Origin: an uncultured Eubacteriales bacterium
Lineage (GTDB): Bacteria; Bacillota; Clostridia; Oscillospirales; Acutalibacteraceae
Assembly: GCA_934488615.1 (NCBI GenBank)
Contig: CAKSSJ010000012.1
Location: 1-54,286, forward strand
Reading direction: 5' to 3'
Length of the DNA stretch: 54,286 bases
Shown here: positions 1-8,604 of the stretch, piece after piece
How the letters are laid out: every line of letters begins with the position of its first letter
Numbering within the stretch: position 1 is the first letter of the stretch
The notes under the pieces: model-generated
Told to the model about the DNA's origin: nothing
Database searches by the model: none
Seen by the model: the letters and a program-made list of their open reading frames with translations, nothing else
Position numbers and translations under genes: made by a program

Positions 1-615
1 TGCTACTCTTCAAAGGTTGAGGATTTTATAAGAGATACCCGTCTGCACAGAGCCTTGCTCGACCGATACGGCTACAATGAAAGCGAGAGCATACTCAACG
101 AATGGAACTATGTATGCGGTTGGAGCGGCGAAGGATGGAAAAAAAGCCTGGCAACCGAGCTTTCAATAAAAGGAGCGGCTTTTATCGCCGCCGTTGCAAC
201 GGCCTGCCAGCACGAAAAGCTTGATATGCTGATGTATTACGATGCAAGGATCAACTCAACAATGAACGGCCTTTTCAGACCCGGCACATTGGAAGTGCTC
301 AAGGGTTACTATCCGCTGAAAATCTGGGGAGAAATGCTTTCAAGCGACGGCGAATGTGAAACGTCATGTGACATTCCCGATATCTATGCCGTATCCGCCG
401 TTAAAGACGGCGCAAGCGTCACGATGATAACCTATTACTCGGATGACGACGAAGCCTTGCCTCGCACATTCACCGTTGAGCTTTCGGGCGACGTTCTTCG
501 CACGGTGTATTTGCTCGACAGCACTCACGATATGACAGCTTATGAAACAATTGCTCCGGATTGCGGCTCATTCAGATTGACCATGCAGCCGAACACGGTG
601 GTGGTAATCAGATAA
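1..615 (+). CDS. Glycoside hydrolase, C-terminal part (5' truncated)
   Basis: The frame is open from base 1 to the TAA at 613-615, so only about the last 204 residues are present and the start lies outside the window. A segment reading LNEWNYV resembles the catalytic-acid strand of clan GH-A retaining glycosidases (Glu followed by an aromatic residue and Asn). It is followed by an alpha/beta-rich stretch (MLMYYDARIN, then LKGYYPLKIW) and a C-terminal beta-rich region of about 80 residues that looks like the small beta-sandwich found in GH39/GH30-like enzymes. The family is not certain. The stop codon directly abuts the next gene's ATG, so the two are probably co-transcribed; coupling of a glycosidase with a transporter would fit sugar scavenging, but that is inference. 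Confidence 0.6.
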   Translation, partial: CYSSKVEDFIRDTRLHRALLDRYGYNESESILNEWNYVCGWSGEGWKKSLATELSIKGAAFIAAVATACQHEKLDMLMYYDARINSTMNGLFRPGTLEVLKGYYPLKIWGEMLSSDGECETSCDIPDIYAVSAVKDGASVTMITYYSDDDEALPRTFTVELSGDVLRTVYLLDSTHDMTAYETIAPDCGSFRLTMQPNTVVVIR

Positions 616-1506
616 ATGAAAGACTATATTTTTCTTATAATAATTCTCCTTTTGCGAGTTCCGCAGAATTTTTCAAGCAAGAAAACGAGCGGTCTTGTTA
701 CAAACTCGCAATCATACTTTCTGTACGGAACGTACAGCTACCTTTTAGCAGGGCTAATTGCCTTTGTACTGCTTCTTTTTGACGGAATGTCTGGCTTCAG
801 CCTGCCTGCCGTCGGCATTTCCGCACTCGGCGCCGTTGCACTCGCCGTCAGCCTGTTTTGCAGTATTGAGGCACTCAAAAGCGGTGTAATGGTTCTTGCC
901 GCAATGGCAAGCTCGGCAGGTCTCCTTCTCCCCTGCATCGCAGGAATTTTCATGTTCGGCGAACCCATGAAGCCGATGCAGTTTGTCGGAATTGCCCTGC
1001 TCATTCTCTCGGGCTGGCTTTTGATAGGCTATTCCAAGGAACAGACGGGCAGCTTCACACCGAGAACATTGCTTCTTTTAATCGGAAGCATGCTTTCCAA
1101 CGGCTCGGTTATGCTCGCTCAAAAGATGTTTTCAAAATATCTCCCCGAGACGAACGTTTCAATCTTCTCGTTTTTAACATTCGGTCTTATCGGAATAGGA
1201 ATGTTCATCGGTCTTATTCCGTCGCTTTTCAATAAAGGCGGCAGAGCCAAAATCAAGGCGGTTCCAAAGCCGATTTTCCTCTACGGCACGATTTCATCGG
1301 TCATTCTGCTAACTATCAATCAGCTTGCGACGATAGCAGGACGCAATGTTCCGTCGGCGATCATGTTCCCGATAAACGACGGCGGCGCAACGATAATCAC
1401 GGCAATTACGGCGGCAATCTTCTTCAAGGAAAAGCTCACCGTCCGCAGTGTTTGCGGCTTGATTCTCGGAATCGGCTCGCTGATAGTAATCAATCTTTTC
1501 GGATAA
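616..1506 (+). CDS. DMT-superfamily (EamA-like) membrane transporter
   Basis: A 296-residue protein made almost entirely of hydrophobic helices, about ten by eye, in two halves separated near residue 145. This is the two-repeat layout of drug/metabolite transporters. Each half ends with the family-like pattern of a charged loop followed by a glycine-rich helix (FFKEKLTVRSVCGLILGIG near the C-terminus, FMFGEPMKPMQFVGIALL in the first half). The substrate cannot be read from the sequence. The ATG follows the upstream TAA with no gap, indicating translational coupling to the glycosidase. A strong terminator lies just after the stop. Confidence 0.8.
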   Translation: MKDYIFLIIILLLRVPQNFSSKKTSGLVTNSQSYFLYGTYSYLLAGLIAFVLLLFDGMSGFSLPAVGISALGAVALAVSLFCSIEALKSGVMVLAAMASSAGLLLPCIAGIFMFGEPMKPMQFVGIALLILSGWLLIGYSKEQTGSFTPRTLLLLIGSMLSNGSVMLAQKMFSKYLPETNVSIFSFLTFGLIGIGMFIGLIPSLFNKGGRAKIKAVPKPIFLYGTISSVILLTINQLATIAGRNVPSAIMFPINDGGATIITAITAAIFFKEKLTVRSVCGLILGIGSLIVINLFG

Positions 1507-1508
1507 AA

Positions 1509-1547
1509 AAACACACCTCAAAAGCATCATACTTTTGGGGTGTGTTT
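1509..1547. terminator. Bidirectional intrinsic terminator
   Basis: A 16-bp stem (arms beginning AAACACACC and ending GGTGTGTTT, one G-T pair, 7-nt loop) lies between the convergent transporter gene and uvrA. A-rich and T-rich flanks allow it to end transcription from both sides. Confidence 0.85.
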
Positions 1548-1561
1548 CGATTTTATACAAT

Positions 1562-4384
1562 TTATAATACTTTTTTAAGATACTGACCCGTATATGAGCC
1601 TTCGGCAGCCGCAACCTCTTCGGGAGTTCCTACGGCAATAATATTGCCGCCCTTGTCGCCGCCGTCGGGTCCGAGGTCAATGACATGATCCGCCGTCTTT
1701 ATAACGTCGAGATTGTGCTCAATTACAAGTATCGTATTGCCCTTGTCAACAAGCTTCTGCAAGACATCAATAAGCCTGTGAACGTCGGCGGTGTGAAGCC
1801 CCGTCGTCGGCTCGTCGAGAATATAGATCGTCCTGCCCGTCGCAGGCTTCGCAAGCTCGGTCGCAAGCTTAACTCGCTGAGCCTCACCGCCCGAAAGCGT
1901 AGTTGCAGACTGTCCGAGCTTCACATATCCGAGACCGACCTCGAACAAGGTCAAAAGCTTCTTGTGAATTTTCGGCACGGCGGAGAAGAAGTTGACCGCC
2001 TCCTCGACCGTCATTTCAAGCACATCGTAAATGCTCTTGCCCTTGTACTTGACCTCAAGGGTCTCACGGTTATATCTTGCGCCGTGGCAGACCTCGCACG
2101 GAACAAAAATATCGGGCAGGAAGTGCATTTCAATCTTCATAATTCCGTCGCCCTGGCAGGTCTCACAGCGGCCGCCCTTGACATTGAACGAAAATCTGCT
2201 TGCCGTGTATCCCCTGCTCTTTGCGTCCGATGTCATTGCGAAAAGCTCACGGATATCGTTGAAAACGCCCGTGTATGTCGCAGGGTTTGAGCGTGGGGTT
2301 CTGCCTATCGGCGACTGGTCGATATCAATTACCTTGTCGAGATTTTCGATTCCGAGCATTTCCTTATGCTTACCCGGGAAGCGCTTTGCGCCGTTCAGCT
2401 CCTCGGCAAGGCGCTTATAAATAATCTCATTGACAAGCGACGACTTACCCGAGCCCGAAACACCCGTAACACAAACGAACTCACCGAGCGGAATTTTTAC
2501 ATTTATATTATTAAGGTTATTCTCTGCGGCGCCCTTGACCTCAAGGAACTTGCCGTTACCCTTTCTTCTCTCCTGCGGTACGGGAATTTTCTTCCTGCCG
2601 CTGAGATACTGACCTGTTATCGACTTTTCGCAGTTCATTATATCCTGCGGTGTACCTGCACAGACTATCTCGCCGCCGTGAATTCCTGCGCCGGGTCCGA
2701 CATCGACAATGTAATCCGCCGAAAGCATCGTTTCCTCGTCGTGCTCAACAACAATCAGCGTGTTGCCGAGGTCACGAAGCTCTTTGAGCGTGTTCAAAAG
2801 CTTGTCGTTGTCCTTCTGATGAAGTCCGATGCTCGGCTCATCGAGGATATACAAAACGCCCATGAGCGATGAGCCTATTTGAGTCGCCAGTCTGATACGC
2901 TGACTTTCGCCGCCCGAGAGCGTGCCCGAGCTTCTTGTCAGCGTGAGGTAGTCAAGACCTACGCTCGCAAGGAATTTCATTCGGCTTTTTATCTCCTTGA
3001 TGATCGCATCGGCAATCATCATGTCTCTTTCGGAGAGCTTCAGCCCGTCAAGGAAAACAAGCGCATCCTTGATCGACTTGCTGCAAAATTCATGAATATT
3101 TATTCCGCCGACGGTGACAAACAGGCTTTCTTTTTTCAGCCTTGCGCCGCCGCACTCGGGGCACTCAACCGCCGTCATGAGCTGCTCAATCTCGTTGCGT
3201 GAATACTCGCTTGTCGTTTCGGCATAGCGGCGTTCAATATTGTTGAGAATACCCTCGAAGTCCTTCATGTAGGTACCTTCGCCGTAAACGCTCTTGCGCT
3301 GCATTTTAATTTTCTTGCCGTCCGTGCCGTACATGATAACCTTTTTCGCCTTTTCGGGCAAGTCCTTATACGGAACGTCAAGCGAAAAATCATATTCCTT
3401 TGCAAGTGCCTCATAGTACATCAGCGCAATCGTTCCGCCGTCGGCAGCCGACCAGCCCGAAGCTTTTATAGCACCCTGACGAATGGAAAGGCTCGGATCG
3501 GGAACAACGAGCTTTTCGCTGACCTTCATAAAAATTCCCAAGCCGCTGCACTTTGGACATGCGCCGAACGGATTGTTGAAGCTGAACATTCTCGGGTTGA
3601 GCTCCTCAACGCTGACGCCGTGCTCGGGGCATGCGTAGTTCTGCGAGAACATGAGCTCCTCGCCGCCGATAACGTCAATTATGACAAGACCCTTTGAAAG
3701 TCCTGCCGCCGTCTCAACGGAATCGGAAAGCCTGCTTCTGATCTCGTCCTTTATAACAAGTCGGTCAACTATGACCTCGATATTGTGCTTCTTATTTTTC
3801 TCAAGCTTGATCTGCTCCGAAAGGTCGTACGTTATTCCGTCAATTCTCACTCTGACAAAGCCGCTTTTGCGAACATTGTCAAGCTCCTTGACGTATTCGC
3901 CCTTTCTGCCGCTGACTATCGGAGAAAGCACCTGAATTTTCGTGCCCGTTTCAAGCTCCATTATGCTGTCAACTATCGTGTCCACGCTTTGGCGCGAGAT
4001 CTCCCTGCCGCAGACGGGACAATGCGGAATACCGACCCTCGCATAGAGCAGTCTCAGGTAGTCATATATCTCCGTAACCGTTCCGACTGTGGAACGCGGA
4101 TTTTTCGATGTTGTTTTCTGGTCAATGGAGATCGCAGGCGAAAGTCCTTCGATATAATCAACCTTCGGCTTCTCCATCTGACCGAGGAACTGTCTTGCAT
4201 ATGACGAGAGTGACTCAACATAACGGCGCTGACCCTCGGCATAAATCGTGTCAAAGGCAAGCGACGATTTGCCCGAGCCCGAAAGTCCTGTGAAAACCAC
4301 AAGCTTGTCTCTCGGAATTTCAACGTCAACATTTTTCAGGTTGTGCTCGCACGCACCCTTTACGATCAATTTATTCTGTCGCAT
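1562..4384 (-). CDS. uvrA: UvrABC excinuclease subunit A
   Basis: DNA-damage recognition ATPase of nucleotide excision repair; 940 residues, the usual length. Two ABC ATPase modules are visible: Walker A GLSGSGKSS near residue 33 and GVSGSGKSS near residue 640, with signatures LSGGESQRIRLA and LSGGEAQRVKLA, each followed by a Walker B ending in DEPS or DEPT. Zinc modules CPVCG (near 120), CPEH/CPKCSG and CETCQGDG are present. The protein acts as a dimer that loads UvrB on damaged DNA. The ATG overlaps the uvrB stop codon by one base (TAATG), so the genes form one operon with uvrB first. Nothing unusual was seen. Confidence 0.98.
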   Translation of the reverse strand: MRQNKLIVKGACEHNLKNVDVEIPRDKLVVFTGLSGSGKSSLAFDTIYAEGQRRYVESLSSYARQFLGQMEKPKVDYIEGLSPAISIDQKTTSKNPRSTVGTVTEIYDYLRLLYARVGIPHCPVCGREISRQSVDTIVDSIMELETGTKIQVLSPIVSGRKGEYVKELDNVRKSGFVRVRIDGITYDLSEQIKLEKNKKHNIEVIVDRLVIKDEIRSRLSDSVETAAGLSKGLVIIDVIGGEELMFSQNYACPEHGVSVEELNPRMFSFNNPFGACPKCSGLGIFMKVSEKLVVPDPSLSIRQGAIKASGWSAADGGTIALMYYEALAKEYDFSLDVPYKDLPEKAKKVIMYGTDGKKIKMQRKSVYGEGTYMKDFEGILNNIERRYAETTSEYSRNEIEQLMTAVECPECGGARLKKESLFVTVGGINIHEFCSKSIKDALVFLDGLKLSERDMMIADAIIKEIKSRMKFLASVGLDYLTLTRSSGTLSGGESQRIRLATQIGSSLMGVLYILDEPSIGLHQKDNDKLLNTLKELRDLGNTLIVVEHDEETMLSADYIVDVGPGAGIHGGEIVCAGTPQDIMNCEKSITGQYLSGRKKIPVPQERRKGNGKFLEVKGAAENNLNNINVKIPLGEFVCVTGVSGSGKSSLVNEIIYKRLAEELNGAKRFPGKHKEMLGIENLDKVIDIDQSPIGRTPRSNPATYTGVFNDIRELFAMTSDAKSRGYTASRFSFNVKGGRCETCQGDGIMKIEMHFLPDIFVPCEVCHGARYNRETLEVKYKGKSIYDVLEMTVEEAVNFFSAVPKIHKKLLTLFEVGLGYVKLGQSATTLSGGEAQRVKLATELAKPATGRTIYILDEPTTGLHTADVHRLIDVLQKLVDKGNTILVIEHNLDVIKTADHVIDLGPDGGDKGGNIIAVGTPEEVAAAEGSYTGQYLKKVL

Positions 4385-6339
4385 TACTTATCCTCTCTCA
4401 GTTTGTTTATGCGGTCACGGAGATATGCCGCATGCTCAAATTCAAGTATCTTCGCCGCCGCTTTCATCTCGGCGGTGAGCTGTTTAATCATCTGTTCCTT
4501 CTCGGCACGGCTCATGCGCTTGTGCGGCTTATCATTCTTCGACGAGGAAATTTCAAGAATTTCCCTGACGTCCTTCTTGATAGTCTTGGGCACAATGCCG
4601 TGCTCCTTGTTGTATTTCTCCTGCTTCTCACGTCGGCGCAGGGTCTCCTTAATTGCTCGCTCCATCGAGTTTGTAACCGTGTCGCCGTACATGATGACCT
4701 TGCCGTTCGCATTTCGAGCGGCTCGTCCTATCGTCTGAATGAGCGATGTCTCGCTTCTCAGGAAGCCCTCTTTATCAGCATCAAGTATCGCAACGAGCGA
4801 CACCTCGGGAATATCAAGACCCTCTCTAAGAAGGTTGATTCCGACAAGCACGTTGAACTCTCCCAATCGCAGGTCACGAATGATTTTCATTCGCTCTATC
4901 GTATCGACATCGTAGTGCATGTAGCGCACCTTGATGCCGAGATTTTCAATATAATCCGTCAAGTCCTCAGCCATTTTCTTGGTGAGGGTCGTAACGAGCA
5001 CACGCTCGCCCTTTTCGATTCGCATGTTGATTTCCGATATGAGATCGTCGATCTGGCCGTCGGTCGGGCGCACGGAGATCTCGGGATCGAGCAAGCCCGT
5101 AGGTCTGATGACCTGCTCGGCTATCTGTACGCTCTTTTGACGTTCAAACTCGCCCGGCGTTGCACTGACGAAAATTTTCTGCCCGATTTTATTGTAGAAT
5201 TCGTCAAAGGTCAGCGGTCTGTTGTCGTAAGCCGAGGGAAGTCGGAAGCCGAAATTGATAAGGCTGTCCTTTCTCGACCTGTCGCCGCCGTACATACCCC
5301 TTACCTGCGGCAGGGTGACATGCGATTCATCAACGAACAGAACAAAATCATCGGGGAAATAGTCAAGCAAGGTAAACGGCGGCTCGCCCGGTTTTCTGCC
5401 GGACATTATCGCCGAATAGTTCTCAATTCCCTTGCAGAAGCCCGTTTCACGAAGCATTTCAATGTCGTATTCCGTCCTCTGCTTAATGCGCTGAGCTTCA
5501 ATGAGCTTGCCCTCGGACTGAAATACCTTGACCTGCTCCTCCATCTCGGAATAGATCTGAGTTATCGCATTTTCCATCTTCTCGGGCGAAACAACGTAGT
5601 GCGAAGCGGGATAGATAGCAACATGCGAGAGCACGTTTTTCACCTGACCCGTCAGGGCGTTTATCTCGCTTATGCGGTCAATTTCGTCGCCGAAAAACTC
5701 GATTCTGAAAGCGTTTTCGTTAGAATAAACGGGAAAAATTTCAACAACGTCGCCCTTGACCCTGAACTTGTTACGGGTGAAGCTGATGTCGTTCCTCTCG
5801 TACTGAATTTCAATCAATTTTTTAATCAGCTCGTCACGGTTCTTCTCCATGCCTGTCCTCAGCGAAATAACCATGCTTCGGTAATCGATCGGGTCGCCGA
5901 GGGAGTAAATGCACGAAACGCTGGCAACGATGATAACGTCCCTGCGCTCGGAAAGCGCCGAGGTCGCAGAATGGCGGAGCTTGTCTATCTCGTCGTTTAT
6001 CGCCGAGTCCTTTTCAATATAGGTGTCCGTTGTCGGGATATACGCCTCGGGCTGATAATAGTCGTAATACGAGACGAAATATTCAACGGCATTCTTCGGA
6101 AAAAATTCCTTGAACTCCGAACAAAGCTGAGCGGCAAGGGTCTTGTTGTGGGCGAGAACGAGGGTCGGTCGGTTCACCTTTTCGATAACCTTTGCCATAG
6201 TGAAGGTCTTGCCCGAGCCCGTTGCACCGAGAAGCGTCTGCTCCATATATCCTTTTTTGAGTCCGTCCGTCAATTCCTCGATCGCCTGCGGCTGATCGCC
6301 CATCGGCTCGAACGGCGAAACAAGTTCAAAATGATCCAC
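4384..6339 (-). CDS. uvrB: UvrABC excinuclease subunit B
   Basis: Helicase-like damage-verification subunit, 651 residues from the start chosen here. Walker A GATGSGKT, the damage-probing beta-hairpin (YYDYYQPEAYIP), the DESH box, helicase motif VI (QTIGRAARN) and a C-terminal UVR domain (about the last 40 residues, rich in E and K) are all present. The open frame extends ten codons upstream, but a strong GCAGGAGG site sits 7 nt before a GTG at 6337-6339, which gives the normal N-terminus DHFELVSPFEPMGDQP; I take that GTG as the start. The operon continues into uvrA. Confidence 0.97.
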   Translation of the reverse strand: MDHFELVSPFEPMGDQPQAIEELTDGLKKGYMEQTLLGATGSGKTFTMAKVIEKVNRPTLVLAHNKTLAAQLCSEFKEFFPKNAVEYFVSYYDYYQPEAYIPTTDTYIEKDSAINDEIDKLRHSATSALSERRDVIIVASVSCIYSLGDPIDYRSMVISLRTGMEKNRDELIKKLIEIQYERNDISFTRNKFRVKGDVVEIFPVYSNENAFRIEFFGDEIDRISEINALTGQVKNVLSHVAIYPASHYVVSPEKMENAITQIYSEMEEQVKVFQSEGKLIEAQRIKQRTEYDIEMLRETGFCKGIENYSAIMSGRKPGEPPFTLLDYFPDDFVLFVDESHVTLPQVRGMYGGDRSRKDSLINFGFRLPSAYDNRPLTFDEFYNKIGQKIFVSATPGEFERQKSVQIAEQVIRPTGLLDPEISVRPTDGQIDDLISEINMRIEKGERVLVTTLTKKMAEDLTDYIENLGIKVRYMHYDVDTIERMKIIRDLRLGEFNVLVGINLLREGLDIPEVSLVAILDADKEGFLRSETSLIQTIGRAARNANGKVIMYGDTVTNSMERAIKETLRRREKQEKYNKEHGIVPKTIKKDVREILEISSSKNDKPHKRMSRAEKEQMIKQLTAEMKAAAKILEFEHAAYLRDRINKLREDK

Positions 6340-6377
6340 AGCAAAACCTCCTGCCTTTATTGTAATCATACCGCTTT

Positions 6378-6406
6378 ATTATAACACACCGATTTTAAAA
6401 AATAAA
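6378..6406 (-). promoter_or_regulatory. Probable uvrBA promoter
   Basis: On the minus strand a perfect TATAAT (6378-6383) lies 17 nt from a weak -35 (TTTATT, 6401-6406), about 40 nt upstream of the uvrB start. The -10 is convincing; the weak -35 would fit a promoter that is regulated. Confidence 0.5.
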
Positions 6407-6425
6407 GAGCCTGAGTTGCACTTTT

Positions 6426-6439
6426 CGTACAAATGTTTG
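6426..6439. promoter_or_regulatory. Possible LexA (SOS) box upstream of uvrB
   Basis: CGTACAAATGTTTG resembles the Firmicute LexA/DinR box (CGAACnnnnGTTYG) with about two mismatches. It lies 20 bp upstream of the uvrBA -35. UvrB genes are commonly SOS-controlled in Firmicutes, but a site upstream of the -35 is less usual than one overlapping the promoter. Confidence 0.35.
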
Positions 6440-6490
6440 GTAAATTTGCAAAAACAGACCTCTGTGCTGCAATGCTATCTTTTTTCTTAA

Positions 6491-6558
6491 CAAATAGCCC
6501 CTCCGTCGCTCCTACGTCGCGCCACCTCCCCTGCATGGGAGGCAAGAAATTTTTCTGC
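6491..6558 (-). repeat. Dispersed palindromic repeat, type A copy
   Basis: Read on the minus strand it contains CTTGCCTCCC, a palindromic CTCCCATGCAGGGGAG core, a GGTGGCGCGACG segment and GGAGGGG. The same module occurs at 22213, 24391 and 42841 in plus orientation and, in a degenerate form, at 9566. Confidence 0.75.
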
Positions 6559-6666
6559 ACCGAAATCAATTTTCATCATATCTTCCTGATGCGATGAGGT
6601 TCGGGAAACGCACAATTCGTAGGTGTCGATGCCCACATCGACCCAAGGGCAGAAGAAATCATAATG

Positions 6667-6715
6667 GGCTCCCTTTTAGGGGAGCTGTCACAGCTTGTCT
6701 GTGACTGAGGGAGTA
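6667..6715 (+). repeat. Dispersed two-hairpin repeat copy
   Basis: First hairpin GGCTCCCTTTTAGGGGAGC, second hairpin GTCACAG-cttgt-CTGTGAC, then TGAGGGAG. An inverse copy with a different second stem (GTCACGAC/GTCGTGAC) is at about 22465-22515. Confidence 0.7.
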
Positions 6716-6740
6716 GGATTTTATCAGACTTTAATCTTTA

Positions 6741-6865
6741 TCCCCTCCGTCGCTCAGGCGACACCGTCTCGCTGTGGCTCGGTCACGCTCCGGCTCTGAA
6801 CGTCCACCGGACGTTCATTCACTACCGTCGCGCCGCTTTGCTACCTTGCAACAAGGGGAGGCTGA
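6741..6865 (+). repeat. Dispersed repeat, type B copy
   Basis: About 125 bp related to 9634-9768 and 22304-22438, sharing the cores CGTCTCGCTG, GGCTCGGTCACG and CATTCACTACCG. It contains the hairpin GAACGTCC-ACC-GGACGTTC, whose stem sequence differs from the other copies by paired changes. Confidence 0.7.
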
Positions 6866-6909
6866 AACATGATGTAAATTTCATAATTATGTTTAAAGTC
6901 AGTAGAAGC

Positions 6910-7078
6910 CATGTCTCGGCTCCCCTGTAGGGGAGCTGGCGGCGTAGCCGACTGAGGGGTTTAAGTCGAGAGAAGAGATAAAAGTGAAGAGTGAAAAGAA
7001 GCGGTGGCTTTGCGTTGCAAAGCATTAAAAAGTTTAATGAAATTTAATTTGATTTAGTAGGGGCATGCACGTCCGTAA
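6910..7078 (-). repeat. Composite repeat (about 170 bp), inverse copy of 22622-22790
   Basis: It joins a two-hairpin module (GGCTCCCCTGTAGGGGAGC at 6914) to a segment with AGAAGCGGTGGCTTTGCG, the palindrome GCTTTGC/GCAAAGC and TAGTAGGGGC. The same arrangement appears in the opposite orientation 15.7 kb away. The stretch 6400-7080 otherwise holds no gene that I can support. Confidence 0.75.
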
Positions 7079-7082
7079 AAAA

Positions 7083-7115
7083 AGAAATAAAGACCTCCCA
7101 AAGCTGAGAGGTCTT
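7083..7115 (-). terminator. Terminator of the cysK-rrf2 operon
   Basis: On the minus strand AAGACCTC and GAGGTCTT form a stem 16 nt after the Rrf2 stop, followed by TATTTCTTTTTTT. Confidence 0.8.
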
Positions 7116-7130
7116 ATTATCTATATTCTG

Positions 7131-7526
7131 TTACAGCATGCTTTCAAGCGTTACCGAGTCAAAATACTCGTTCGTCATGTCGTTAAATTTCTCCCAAAGA
7201 GGCAGGGTCTTGCAGTCCTTCTTTCTAGGACATTCCTCGGCATTGCACGAAAGGCACGCAACGGGAGCGAGGTCGCCCTCTGCGGCACGGAGTATCTCCC
7301 CTGCCGTGTATTCGCTCGGCGATCTGGTCAGCTTGTATCCGCCGCCCTTGCCGTGAACGCCCTCAACGAAACCGTTCTTTACGAGCGAAGGCATGATCTG
7401 CTCCATATATTTTTTGGAAATTCCCTGCCTTGCAACAACATCCTTCATCGGGATATAACCCTCATCCCTGTGCTCGGCAAGGTCGATCATGACCCTGAGT
7501 GCATATCTTCCTCTTGTTGAAATCAT
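7131..7526 (-). CDS. Rrf2/IscR-family transcriptional regulator
   Basis: A 131-residue winged-helix regulator starting MISTRGRYALRVMIDLA, a typical Rrf2 N-terminus, with the recognition region around ISKKYMEQIMPSLVKNGFV and the wing GKGGGYKL. Cysteines at 91, 94, 99 and 105 match the region that binds a [2Fe-2S] cluster in IscR/NsrR-type members, so it may sense iron-sulfur or redox state. It follows cysK by 21 bp with a GAGG site 8 nt before the ATG, so it is probably co-transcribed with cysK. Context suggests a cysteine or sulfur regulator functionally like CymR of Bacillus, and the inverted repeat at 8801-8829 is a candidate target. Function is inferred. Confidence 0.85.
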   Translation of the reverse strand: MISTRGRYALRVMIDLAEHRDEGYIPMKDVVARQGISKKYMEQIMPSLVKNGFVEGVHGKGGGYKLTRSPSEYTAGEILRAAEGDLAPVACLSCNAEECPRKKDCKTLPLWEKFNDMTNEYFDSVTLESML

Positions 7527-7547
7527 TTTAACAACCTCATTACGTTA

Positions 7548-8474
7548 TTATTCAAAAAGTGCTGTTGAGAGATATCTGTCACCCGTATCGGGAAGCAGTG
7601 CAACGATGGTCTTGCCCTCGTTCTCCTCACGCTTTGCAAGCTCAATTGCCGCATATACTGCCGCGCCTGCCGAGATACCTACGAGCACGCCCTCACTGCC
7701 GATGAGCTTGCCTGTTGCAAATGCGTCCTCGTTTGATACGGGGATGATCTCGTCGTAAACCTTTGTGTCAAGCACATCGGGAACAAAGCCTGCACCGATA
7801 CCCTGAATCTTATGTGAGCCTGAAACGCCCTGAGAAAGAACAGGTGATGAAAGCGGCTCAACGGCAACGACCTTGACCTCGGGCTTCTTCTCCTTGAGAT
7901 AAGTGCCGACACCTGTTATAGTTCCGCCTGTGCCGACGCCTGCAACGAAGATATCAACCTCTCCGTCGGTGTCCTCATAGATTTCGGGACCTGTAGTCTC
8001 ATAGTGAGCCTTCGGGTTTGACGGGTTGACGAACTGACCGGGAATGAAGCTGTTCGGATATTCCTTTGCAAGCTCCTCTGCCTTAGCGATCGCGCCCTTC
8101 ATACCCTTTGCGCCCTCTGTCAGAACAAGCTCTGCACCGTATGCCTTGATAAGTCTGCGGCGCTCCTCTGACATTGTTTCGGGCATTACGATGATGATTT
8201 TATATCCTCTTGCCGCCGCAACAGCCGCAAGACCGATGCCTGTGTTGCCGCTGGTCGGCTCAATGATTACCGAGCCTTCCTTAAGCTTGCCCGAAGCCTC
8301 TGCGTCGTCGATCATCTTCTTTGCGATTCTGTCCTTGACAGAGCCTGCCGGATTGAAATACTCAAGCTTCGCGAGGACCTTTGCCTTGAGTCCGTATTTC
8401 TTTTCAATGTGTTTGAGTTCGAGAAGGGGTGTCTTTCCGATGAGCTGATCTGCTGATGTATAAATCTTTGACAT
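7548..8474 (-). CDS. cysK: Cysteine synthase A (O-acetylserine sulfhydrylase)
   Basis: PLP enzyme converting O-acetylserine and sulfide to cysteine; 308 residues, standard length. The PLP lysine lies in NPAGSVKDR (Lys47), the phosphate-binding loop is TSGNTGIG, and the glycine-rich GVGTGGTITG loop follows near residue 180. An AAGGAG site precedes the ATG by about 9 nt. It is the first enzyme gene after a 300-nt leader containing a Cys-rich peptide ORF and a terminator (8529-8819), so expression is likely set by charged Cys-tRNA supply as well as by a repressor at the promoter. The Rrf2 gene follows in the same operon. Confidence 0.97.
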   Translation of the reverse strand: MSKIYTSADQLIGKTPLLELKHIEKKYGLKAKVLAKLEYFNPAGSVKDRIAKKMIDDAEASGKLKEGSVIIEPTSGNTGIGLAAVAAARGYKIIIVMPETMSEERRRLIKAYGAELVLTEGAKGMKGAIAKAEELAKEYPNSFIPGQFVNPSNPKAHYETTGPEIYEDTDGEVDIFVAGVGTGGTITGVGTYLKEKKPEVKVVAVEPLSSPVLSQGVSGSHKIQGIGAGFVPDVLDTKVYDEIIPVSNEDAFATGKLIGSEGVLVGISAGAAVYAAIELAKREENEGKTIVALLPDTGDRYLSTALFE

Positions 8475-8528
8475 AGTAATTATCTCCTTAAAATTAAATA
8501 TAGTAAATCTTTTATTTGAATAAGAATA

Positions 8529-8591
8529 TCAGCTCATACATCGTCCGAATCTGATGTTGCTTCTGAGCATTTTGCCGTAAATAAATCTCAC
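8529..8591 (-). CDS. Second small ORF in the cysK leader (20 codons)
   Basis: A GTG-initiated ORF of 20 codons, with AGGAAG 7 nt upstream, begins just after the attenuator terminator and ends 54 nt before cysK. The product is basic (several Arg and Lys) and ends FGRCMS with a single Cys codon near its end. It would be translated only in read-through transcripts. It could be a second leader peptide or a chance ORF; no family was recognised. Confidence 0.4.
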   Translation of the reverse strand: MRFIYGKMLRSNIRFGRCMS

Positions 8592-8604
8592 AAAATCACT
8601 TCCT

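Noticed and set aside
4432..6384. 650-codon open frame antisense to uvrB
   Set aside because: It is the shadow of a well-conserved uvrB; its translation has no recognisable domain or composition bias of a real protein.
6400..7080. CRISPR array or insertion sequence in the repeat-rich gaps
   Set aside because: Repeats are not regularly spaced with unique spacers, and no transposase frame or terminal inverted repeats with target duplications were seen.
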